Notes under the pieces: model-generated | Told to the model about the DNA's origin: nothing | The model's database searches: none | What the model saw: the letters and a program-made list of their open reading frames with translations, nothing else | Assembly (NCBI GenBank): GCA_963779685.1 | Contig: CAVZZG010000001.1 | Coordinates: 1,178,001 to 1,242,000, forward strand | Reading direction: 5' to 3' | Length of the DNA stretch: 64,000 bases | Source: CAVZZG01 sp963779685 | GTDB taxonomy: Bacteria > Actinomycetota > Thermoleophilia > Gaiellales > F1-60-MAGs149 | Position numbers and translations under genes: made by a program | Shown here: piece after piece, positions 1 through 6,920 of the stretch | How the letters are laid out: each line of letters starts with the position of its first letter | How positions within the stretch are numbered: position 1 is the first letter of the stretch

Positions 1-789
1 CTGCAGGATCGCCTCGTTCAGCGACCACCCGCCCGCGTGCGGCAGCATCGACTCCTGGGTCGCCTTGGTCAGCGCGTACATCGTCGTCAGCGCGACGTTC
101 GCTCCGGGCGCCCGGGCCGAGGCGTGCGCCGCGGGAATCGGGCTCGCACTGCCGGCGGCCCGTTCCTCGCGCGCCTCGAAGGCGTAGACGAGGCTGTAGT
201 AGGCACCGCACTGGGTGTCCCAGCGCACGGTGTTGCAGAACGGGAGCATGTAGAAGGGGTGGAACGAGACGATCGCGTCGACGCCGTCGTAGTAGCCCCG
301 CAGGCCGTGCACCACCTTCGAACCCTGCACCTTCTCGGCCGGCTCACCCGTGAACCGGAGGGTGCCGCCGATCCCGTGGCGCTCCATCGCGGCTTTGGCG
401 GCCAGCAGGCCGCCGAGCCCGCCCATGCCGAGTGCCGAGTGCGGGTCGGTATGCCCGGCGGCGAACCGGGATGTCCCCGGGCGAGGCCCTTCCCGCAGTG
501 CGGCGGCCTGACTGTTGCCGGGCACGGCGTCGTACTCGGCGTAGGCCAGCACGGTGGGCCCGGAGCCGTTCCGCCAGGTCGCGCTGAACGCCGTGGGCAT
601 CCCGCCGCTGGCCTCCTCGACCTCGAACCCCTCACTGCGGAGGAGCTCGACGTACCACGCTGCCGACCGGTACTCCCGCCACGCCGGCTCGGCCAGATCC
701 CAGATGGTCCTGGTCCACGCGGACAGCTCGTCCCGCTGCCCGGCGATCCAGGCATGTGCAGTGGCAGTTGCGTCCGACGGTGCAGCCAT
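1..789 (-). CDS. M20-family amidohydrolase, AbgB-like (3' part cut by window edge)
   Basis: Reading the minus strand from an ATG at 789 gives 263 codons with no stop before the window edge, so the C-terminal part is missing. The protein resembles the M20/AbgB group of zinc-dependent amidohydrolases that cleave aminoacyl or aminobenzoyl-glutamate amides. Visible landmarks are VLAYAEYDAVPG (the usual GEYDALPG region), GHTDPHSALGMGG with a metal-ligand type His, and FTGEPAEK (usual GTPAEE with the catalytic Glu). Full-length relatives are about 430-480 residues. It is divergent from the MFS gene at 862. There is no Shine-Dalgarno sequence; a TAGGGT element lies 6 nt upstream of the ATG, suggesting leaderless expression. 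The family is fairly sure; the substrate is not known. Confidence 0.8.
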   Translation of the reverse strand, partial: MAAPSDATATAHAWIAGQRDELSAWTRTIWDLAEPAWREYRSAAWYVELLRSEGFEVEEASGGMPTAFSATWRNGSGPTVLAYAEYDAVPGNSQAAALREGPRPGTSRFAAGHTDPHSALGMGGLGGLLAAKAAMERHGIGGTLRFTGEPAEKVQGSKVVHGLRGYYDGVDAIVSFHPFYMLPFCNTVRWDTQCGAYYSLVYAFEAREERAAGSASPIPAAHASARAPGANVALTTMYALTKATQESMLPHAGGWSLNEAILQ

Positions 790-795
790 CCCGGA

Positions 796-801
796 ACCCT
801 A
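796..801 (-). promoter_or_regulatory. -10 element of a putative leaderless promoter for the M20 gene
   Basis: On the minus strand TAGGGT is followed by a 6-nt spacer and then the ATG at 789. No SD is present. The same layout recurs before at least six other genes in the window. Confidence 0.5.
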
Positions 802-861
802 CGGGAATAACCGGCGACGAATGCAGTTCTTCCCTGTAGCGATTACCGGGAGGACCGCTCG

Positions 862-2307
862 ATGGATCCACAGACTGCGCCGGACCCCCGGCGATGGAAA
901 GCACTGGCCGTTGTCTGCGCGGCGTTCTTCATGACCGTGCTCGACGTGGCCATCGTCAACGTCGCGCTGCCGTCGATTCAGAAGGACCTCGGCTTCGCAC
1001 AGCAGGATCTGCAGTGGGTGCTGACCGCATACGCCATCACGTTCGGCGGCTTCCTGCTCCTGGGCGGTCGCGCCTCCGACCTGCTCGGACGCAAGCGCGT
1101 CTTCCTGACGGGCGTCGTCCTCTTCACGGTGGCCTCGCTGCTGTGCGGGTTCGCGACGAGTGAGACCGTCCTGCTCGTGGCGCGGGCGGTGCAGGGCTTC
1201 GGTGCCGCGGTGATCACGCCGTCGGCGCTCTCGATCATCATGACGACCTTCGACGAGGGCCCGGAGCGCAACAAGGCGCTGGGCGTGTGGGGCGCCGTCG
1301 GCGGCTCGGGTGCGGCGGCCGGCGTGTTGTTCGGCGGCATCCTGACCGAGACGCTCGGGTGGTCGTGGATCTTCTGGGTCAACGTGCCGGTCGGGATCGC
1401 GGCGTTCGTCCTGGGTCGCCGGCTCGTACGGGAGAGTCACGAGGCGACCGCCGAGCGCAACTACGACCCGCTCGGGGCCATCACCGTCGTCGGCCACCTC
1501 GCGTTGCTCGTCTACGGCATCTCGCGCGCCCCGCAGGTCGGGTGGACATCGCCGCAGACCATCGGCGTGCTGGTTGCGTCGGCACTGTTCCTCACCGCCT
1601 TCCTGGTCACGGAGTCGCGGGTCTCGGCGCCGCTCGTGCCCCTGGGCATCTTCCGGCACAGGACGCTGACGGGAGCGAACGTCGTCGGCTTCCTGCTGGG
1701 TGCGACGATCTTCGCCAACTTCTTCGTGCTGACGCTCTACGTCCAGGACGTCCTCGGCTACTCGGCGTTGCGGGCCGGGCTCACGTTCCTGGCCACGGCC
1801 GGCACGGCCGTCCTCGTCGCCGGCCTGGCTCAGGCAGCCGCGACGAGGGTCGGCGTCAAGCCGGTCCTCATGAGCGGCCTCGTACTGATGGCGGTCGGCA
1901 TGCTGTGGTACACGCAGCTCCCGGTCGACGGCGACTTCCTGACGAACCTGCTGCCCGGTTACCTGGTCGTCGGCGTCGGCATCCCGATGGCCTTCATCCC
2001 GGTGTCGATCGCAGCCCTCGCGGGGATCGAACGGCATGAGGCCGGCCTGGCGTCCGGACTCATCAACACCAGCCAGCAGATCGGCGGTGCGATCGGCGCC
2101 GCCATCGCCTCGACCGTCTTCACGACCCGCATCGAGAATCTCGCCACGGCGGGCCCGCCGTCGCCGGCGGTGCTCACGGACGCGTTCACGCTGGCCTTCT
2201 GGGCGATCCTGGCCTTTGCCGTGGCAGCGATCGCGGCCACCATGATCCTGATCCGCAGCGACGAACTCGTCGTCGTCCAGCCGGAGGTCGCCACCGAGCT
2301 CGCATGA
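862..2307 (+). CDS. MFS drug-exporter-like transporter (DHA2/EmrB-QacA type)
   Basis: The 481-residue protein has about 14 hydrophobic segments, the topology of the DHA2 proton-antiport family. Landmarks are MTVLDVAIVNVALPSI in TM1, the loop 2-3 motif GGRASDLLGRKRV, and a glycine-rich motif-C-like stretch GAVGGSGAAAG in TM5. It is expected to sit in the inner membrane and export small molecules using proton-motive force. The ATG at 862 is preceded by GGGAGG about 8 nt upstream. It diverges from the M20 gene and stands 80 bp before the sulfide:quinone oxidoreductase gene, with a hairpin between them, so it is probably a separate unit. The substrate cannot be inferred. Confidence 0.9.
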   Translation: MDPQTAPDPRRWKALAVVCAAFFMTVLDVAIVNVALPSIQKDLGFAQQDLQWVLTAYAITFGGFLLLGGRASDLLGRKRVFLTGVVLFTVASLLCGFATSETVLLVARAVQGFGAAVITPSALSIIMTTFDEGPERNKALGVWGAVGGSGAAAGVLFGGILTETLGWSWIFWVNVPVGIAAFVLGRRLVRESHEATAERNYDPLGAITVVGHLALLVYGISRAPQVGWTSPQTIGVLVASALFLTAFLVTESRVSAPLVPLGIFRHRTLTGANVVGFLLGATIFANFFVLTLYVQDVLGYSALRAGLTFLATAGTAVLVAGLAQAAATRVGVKPVLMSGLVLMAVGMLWYTQLPVDGDFLTNLLPGYLVVGVGIPMAFIPVSIAALAGIERHEAGLASGLINTSQQIGGAIGAAIASTVFTTRIENLATAGPPSPAVLTDAFTLAFWAILAFAVAAIAATMILIRSDELVVVQPEVATELA

Positions 2308-2341
2308 CCGCGGTTGCGGGTTGCCCGCAGCCAGGGTTCGG

Positions 2342-2368
2342 CGGCCACGCCGAGGTTCCGCGTGGCCG
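2342..2368. terminator. Stem-loop between the MFS gene and sqr
   Basis: A perfect 9-bp inverted repeat (2342-2350 and 2360-2368, arms CGGCCACGC/GCGTGGCCG) with a 9-nt loop lies 34 bp after the MFS stop and 19 bp before the sqr start. No U-tract follows. It could end MFS transcription or act as an operator for the sulfur operon. Confidence 0.35.
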
Positions 2369-2387
2369 TCTGGGGCACCCTTGACGT

Positions 2388-3641
2388 ATGGTGCTCCGAA
2401 TCGTCATCCTCGGCGGCGGCACGGGCGGCACGATCATGGCCAACCGCCTGCGCCGCGTCTGGTCGCCCGATGAGGCGGACATCGTGGTCGTCGACCGCGA
2501 CGACGCCCATCTCTACCAGCCCGGACTGCTGTTCGTGCCGTTCGGCCTCGCCCACGCCGACGACTTCTACCGGCCGCGGCACCTGCAACTGCATCAGGAC
2601 ATCACGTTCCAGCAGGCCGAGATCGACCGCGTCGAGACCGCTAGCGACACGGTGCACCTCGGCGACGGGCGGGAACTTGCGTACGACATCCTGATCGTCG
2701 CAACGGGCGCCCGGCTCGTGCCCGGCGAGACGGAGGGGCTCACCGGCGCCGGCTGGTTCGAGTCCGCCTTCCCGTTCTACACCGCCGAGGGCGCCAGCGC
2801 CCTGGCGCAGGCCCTGCGACGGTTCGATGGTGGCCGGCTGGTGGTGAACGTGGTCGACATGCCGATCAAGTGCCCCGTGGCGCCGCTCGAGTTCGCGTTC
2901 CTGGCAGACTGGTACCTCGGCGAGCGCGGGGTCCGCGATCGCACCGAGCTGGTGTACGTCACGCCGCTCGACGGCGCGTTCACGAAGCCCGTCGCATCGC
3001 AGATGCTGTCCGGTCTGCTCGCCTCCAAGCGCATCGAGCTCGTCACTGAGTTCAACGCCGGCGAGGTCGACGGGCCGAACGGCGTCCTCCGCAGCTACGA
3101 CGACCGCGAGGTGCCGTACGACCTCCTCGTCACGGTCCCGCTGCATGCGGGGGCCGGGTACGTCGACCGCTCGCCCGGGCTTGGCGACGACACCGGCTTC
3201 GTCCCCACCGACCCGAGGACGCTGCAGTCGAAGGCCGCACCGAACGTGTTCGCGATCGGCGACGCCACGAACCTGCCGACGTCCAAGGCCGGCTCGGTGA
3301 CGCACTTCGAGGCGGCCACGCTGACGGCGAACATCGGCCGGTTCGTGTCCGGCGAGCCGCTCGCCGGCTCGTTCGACGGTCACGCCAACTGCTTCATCGA
3401 GACCGGCTCGCACAAGGCCCTGCTGATCGACTTCGACTACGACCGGGAGCCGCTGCCGGGGCGCTTTCCGTCGCAGACGTTCGGGCCGTTGCCGCTGTTG
3501 CGCGAGTCCCGCGCCAACCACCTCGGCAAGCTGCTGTTCGAGAAGATCTACTGGCACGCGCTCCTGCCCGGGCATGGCATTCCGGGCGTCGACGCACCGC
3601 ATCGCACGGAGCCCGTGACCGAGAAGGGAGCGACGACATGA
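2388..3641 (+). CDS. sqr: Sulfide:quinone oxidoreductase-like flavoprotein
   Basis: The 417-residue flavoprotein starts with the FAD-binding motif VILGGGTGG and has the second dinucleotide site VATGARLVPGE and the FAD-proximal NVFAIGDATNLPTSKAG. Two cysteines fit the redox pair of sulfide:quinone oxidoreductases: C162 in KCPVAPLEF and C335 in NCFIETG. SQR oxidises sulfide to sulfane sulfur or polysulfide and passes electrons to membrane quinone; the C-terminal hydrophobic/basic region agrees with peripheral membrane binding. It is the first gene of a three-gene operon; its TGA overlaps the ATG of the TusE-like gene by 4 nt. The start has no clear SD. A related NADH dehydrogenase-like role is possible, but the cysteine pair and the partners favour SQR. 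Confidence 0.85.
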   Translation: MVLRIVILGGGTGGTIMANRLRRVWSPDEADIVVVDRDDAHLYQPGLLFVPFGLAHADDFYRPRHLQLHQDITFQQAEIDRVETASDTVHLGDGRELAYDILIVATGARLVPGETEGLTGAGWFESAFPFYTAEGASALAQALRRFDGGRLVVNVVDMPIKCPVAPLEFAFLADWYLGERGVRDRTELVYVTPLDGAFTKPVASQMLSGLLASKRIELVTEFNAGEVDGPNGVLRSYDDREVPYDLLVTVPLHAGAGYVDRSPGLGDDTGFVPTDPRTLQSKAAPNVFAIGDATNLPTSKAGSVTHFEAATLTANIGRFVSGEPLAGSFDGHANCFIETGSHKALLIDFDYDREPLPGRFPSQTFGPLPLLRESRANHLGKLLFEKIYWHALLPGHGIPGVDAPHRTEPVTEKGATT

Positions 3642-3949
3642 CCACCATCGCAGGCGTCCCCGTCGACGTCGACGCGGAAGGGTTCCTCACCGACCCTGCC
3701 CAGTGGAACGAGGACATCGCGCGCGAGATCGCGGCGGAGAACGGCATCGCCGAGCTGACCGCCCGTCACTGGCAGGTCATCCGGTTCATGCGGGAGACCT
3801 ACCTGCGTGATGGCCAGGCGCCGACCATGCGGAGTCTCGGCAAGTCGTCGGGCGTCCCGATCAAGGAGCTCTACCAGCTCTTCCCGAAGGGCCCCGCCAA
3901 GCTCGCCGCCAAGATCGGCGGCATTCCCAAGCCCCACGGCTGCATCTGA
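3638..3949 (+). CDS. TusE/DsrC-family sulfur-carrier protein with a single C-terminal cysteine
   Basis: The protein has 103 residues, the usual size of the DsrC/TusE family. It shows the family signature from W24 through HWQVIRFMRETYLRD to LYQLFPKGPAKLAAKIGGIPKPHGCI. The penultimate Cys (Cys A), which carries persulfide, is present. The second cysteine of true dissimilatory DsrC, about ten residues earlier, is replaced by Ala, as in TusE-type carriers. No dsrAB genes are in the window. It overlaps sqr by 4 nt (ATGA) and precedes a DsrE-like gene by 11 nt. I infer that it accepts sulfane sulfur produced by SQR, directly or through the DsrE-like partner. Confidence 0.88.
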   Translation: MTTIAGVPVDVDAEGFLTDPAQWNEDIAREIAAENGIAELTARHWQVIRFMRETYLRDGQAPTMRSLGKSSGVPIKELYQLFPKGPAKLAAKIGGIPKPHGCI

Positions 3950-3960
3950 GAGGACCGATC

Positions 3961-4428
3961 ATGAGCGACCACGTCGAGAAGGTCTCGATCATCATCTCCA
4001 AGGGCTCGCTGGAGGGGGTCTATCCTGGCCTGATCATGGCCAACGGCGCCCGCATGGAGGGCATCGACGCGAACCTGTTCTTCACGTTCTTCGGGATGGA
4101 TGCCATCAACAAGAAGCGGCACGAGCACATCAAGGCCGCGACCGTCGGCAACCCGGGGCTGCACCTGGCCTCCATGCTCGGCGTGCTGCCGGGGATGAGC
4201 GCCATGGTGACCCACCAGCTCGAGAAGGCGATGGCCGAGCTCGACATCCCGCCGATCCCCGAGTTCATCGAGATGATCGCCGACTCGGGCGCCGGGCTGT
4301 ACGCCTGCAAGGCGTCGGTCGACATGTTCAAGCTCACGCGCGCGGACTTCATCGACCAGGTCGAGGACATCATCACGGTCGGCGAGTTCTACGAGAAGGC
4401 CGGCGGCGGGCAGATCATCTTCACGTAG
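3961..4428 (+). CDS. DsrE/DsrF-like (DsrE2-type) sulfurtransferase
   Basis: The 155-residue protein fits the DsrE/DsrF/DrsH-like fold used for persulfide transfer. The N-terminus reads VEKVSIIISKGSLEGVYPGLIMANGA, followed by FFTFFGMDAI. The single conserved cysteine is in LYACKASVDMF near residue 118, the usual DsrE2 position for the sulfur-carrying residue. An SD (AGAGGA) precedes the ATG. It is the third gene of the sqr operon, and its association with a TusE/DsrC-like protein matches the sulfur-relay pairs known from sulfur oxidisers and from tRNA thiolation. The sulfur-relay role is well supported; the final acceptor is unknown. Confidence 0.85.
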   Translation: MSDHVEKVSIIISKGSLEGVYPGLIMANGARMEGIDANLFFTFFGMDAINKKRHEHIKAATVGNPGLHLASMLGVLPGMSAMVTHQLEKAMAELDIPPIPEFIEMIADSGAGLYACKASVDMFKLTRADFIDQVEDIITVGEFYEKAGGGQIIFT

Positions 4429-4489
4429 CGCAGCAGCCCGCCGGGCCGGGCGTAACGATTCCGGAACGGTGGTGCGGCAGACTCGAAGC

Positions 4490-5707
4490 ATGAGCCCTGC
4501 GTGGAGCGCGCGCGCGTCCAGGCCGGCGTACCTGGTGTGCGTGGTGCTCGCCTGCCTGATCGCATGCCTCGTCGTCCTGGTCGTCCTCCTCCGGCTCGAC
4601 GGGTCGTACGCACGGTCGCACTCGCTCGCCAGCGGCGTACCGGACCTGCTGATCATGGCCTCGTTCGCCGTCGTCGGTGTCTTCGCCGTGCTGAAGCGCC
4701 CGGCCAACCTGGTCGGGTGGGCGCTCGTGCTCGCCGGCGCGGGGTTGCTGGCCGGCGGCGTGCTCGGGACCTACGCCGAGCTGGCCCTGCTCGCAAAGCC
4801 CGAGGCGGGACTGCCGGCGGGCGCAGCTGCCGAGGCCGTTTCCGGCGGCGCCTGGACGCCTCTCATGGCGGGCGTCTTCCTCCTGCTCCTCGTCTTCCCG
4901 CTGGGCACGCTGCCAACGCCGGCCCTTCGCCGGTTCGCGGTGCTCGTGCTGCTCGGCTTCGCCGTCGTCTGGACGATCATCGCGACGGCCCCGGGAACGT
5001 TCGACCCGCCGTTCGCCGCCTATCGCAACCCGCTCGCCGTCACGACCAGCCGCTCCTACATCGTCGCGATGGTCCCGGTCATCGCCGCCTGTCTCCTGTC
5101 CGTGCTGGCGGCCGGGGTCATTGCGCTGCGCCGGTTCCGCCGGTCACGTGATCAGGAGCGACAGCAGTTCAAGTGGCTTGCGGCCAGCGCCGGGCTCCTG
5201 GTCGTGACGCTGCCCATCGGCGCCGCGTTCAACTCGTTGCCGATCGTGAGCTCGGTGTTCACCGCGGAGCTGATCGCCCTGCCCGTGTCGGTCGGCGTGG
5301 CCATCCTTCGCTACCGGCTGTACGAGATCGACGTGATCATCCGCAGGACGCTGATCTACGGTGCGTTGCTGGTCGTTCTGGCGGTGGTCTACCTGGGCGG
5401 CGTCTACCTGCTCGGCGGGGCGCTGCGTTCCATCACCGGTGGCTCGGGGACGCTGGCGGTGACGCTCTCGACGCTAGCCGTGGCCGGGGCGTTCCAGCCG
5501 CTGCGAGGCCGGATCCAGCGGATCGTCGACCACCGCTTCTACCGTCGCAAGTACGACGCCGCCCGGACGCTCGAGCTGTTCGGCGGGCGGCTGCGGGAGC
5601 AGATCGACCTCTCGGTGCTGCAGCAGGAGATGCTCGCGACGGTGCGTGCCACCGTCCAGCCCCGCGGCGCCACCCTCTGGCTTCGCGACGACCGGGGCCG
5701 GGTGTGA
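4490..5707 (+). CDS. Multi-TM sensor-like membrane protein without a kinase domain (copy 1)
   Basis: From the ATG at 4490 the protein has 405 residues. It has about eight hydrophobic segments, an amphipathic stretch IAILRYRLYEIDVIIRRTL, then two more segments. It ends in a short cytosolic region, QPLRGRIQRIVDHRFYRRKYDAARTLE followed by a GAF-like start that stops after VQPRGATLWLR. In actinobacteria and Chloroflexi this architecture usually continues into GAF and histidine-kinase domains; here it ends before any kinase. The downstream gene at 5704 is a paralogue, overlapping by 4 nt (GTGA). An in-frame GTG at 4469 would add seven residues. Function unknown; a signal-sensing or scaffold role is inference. 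Confidence 0.7.
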   Translation: MSPAWSARASRPAYLVCVVLACLIACLVVLVVLLRLDGSYARSHSLASGVPDLLIMASFAVVGVFAVLKRPANLVGWALVLAGAGLLAGGVLGTYAELALLAKPEAGLPAGAAAEAVSGGAWTPLMAGVFLLLLVFPLGTLPTPALRRFAVLVLLGFAVVWTIIATAPGTFDPPFAAYRNPLAVTTSRSYIVAMVPVIAACLLSVLAAGVIALRRFRRSRDQERQQFKWLAASAGLLVVTLPIGAAFNSLPIVSSVFTAELIALPVSVGVAILRYRLYEIDVIIRRTLIYGALLVVLAVVYLGGVYLLGGALRSITGGSGTLAVTLSTLAVAGAFQPLRGRIQRIVDHRFYRRKYDAARTLELFGGRLREQIDLSVLQQEMLATVRATVQPRGATLWLRDDRGRV

Positions 5708-6920
5708 GCAACCCGACGATCGTCCGGTTGGCGTGGGTCGCCTGGTGGCTGACGCTCGTCTTCGAGGTCGGCCTGGTCGGGTTCGGCCTCGCCAACGTCG
5801 CCGGTGACTCGCGGGCGAGCGGTGACGTCCTCGACCTGCTGGTGCGACGTCAGCCGCGATCCTCGTGTTCCAGAGCATGGCGACGGTCGGCGTCCTGATC
5901 GCGCGCCGTGATGCCGGGAACGCCGTCGGCTGGATCTTCTGCCTCTCACCACTCCTGATGATGGCGGGCAACTTCTTCGGGACGTACGGCGAGTATGCGC
6001 TCAACACGAATCCCGGCGCCGCGCCCGCCGGCGTGATCGCCGGCCAGCTCGGCACCTGCTGGATCATCGGGATGACGTTGTTCGCGACGTACGTGCCGCT
6101 GCTCTTTCCCGATGGCCGCCTGCCCGGCCCGCGCTGGAGGCCGGTGGCATGGCTCGGCGCTCTCGGTCTGGCGGGCCTATGGATCGGCGTCATGTTCGGG
6201 CCCACCACGCTCGATGCGCCGCTCGAACGGTTCCACAACCCGATCGGCGTCGAAGGCCTTCAGTACGTCGTCTTCGCAGGTCTGGCACTCCCGGTGGTGA
6301 TGGTGCTGGGGATCGCATCCATGATCGTCCGGTACCGGCGCGGCGATCAGGTCGAACGGGCGCAGCTGCGCTGGTTCGTCGCCTCGGTCTGTGCCTTCGC
6401 CCTGTTCGACGTGCTCTCGATCCTGGCGGACGCCACCGGCCTGCTGACGCTGCCCGACTTCGCGTTCCTGGTGGTGCTGTGGCTGGTTCCGGCCTCGGTC
6501 GGGATCGCGATCCTCCGCTACCGGCTGTACGACATCGACGTGATCATCCGGCGGACGCTCGCCTACGGCGCGCTCATCGTGGCCCTGGGCGCCGTCTACC
6601 TCGTCGGCGTCTACGCGATCGGCGAGGTCCTGCGGGCGGCCACCGGCAGCTCGGGCGCGCTGGCCGTGACGCTCTCGACGCTGGCGGTGGCGGCCGCGTT
6701 CCAGCCGCTGCGCGGCCGGATCCAGCGTGCCGTCGATCGCCGCTTCTACCGCGCCGCCTACGACGGCCGCGCGGCGGTCGACGCGTTCAGCGGGACGGTG
6801 CAGCGTCAGGTCGACCTCGACGCGCTCACCACCGAGCTCCTCCACGTCATCGACACCACGGTCAGGCCGGCGCACTGCTCGGTCTGGCTGCAGGTTCCAG
6901 ATAGCGCAACCGCTAGTTGA
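5704..6920 (+). pseudogene. Multi-TM sensor-like protein, copy 2, interrupted by one frameshift
   Basis: A GTG at 5704 begins VRLAWVAWWLTLVFEVGL in one frame; from about 5845 the homologous sequence continues in another frame (TSAAILVFQSMATVGVLIARRDAGNAVGW) to the stop at 6920. Restoring one G after 5844 would give LLVATSAAILVFQSM, matching copy 1 (LLIMASFAVVGVFAVLKRPANLVGW). The repaired protein would be about 405 residues with the same C-terminal motif (YRLYDIDVIIRRTL, QPLRGRIQRAVDRRFYRAAYD). It overlaps copy 1 by 4 nt and converges on the acyl-CoA synthetase gene with an 8-bp overlap. Either a sequencing/assembly deletion or a genuine recent pseudogene. Confidence 0.7.

Noticed and set aside
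87..755. 222-codon minus-strand frame near the left edge
   Set aside because: Ser/Arg/Pro-rich composition typical of a shifted frame; the neighbouring frame from 789 gives a recognisable M20 amidohydrolase that runs off the edge.
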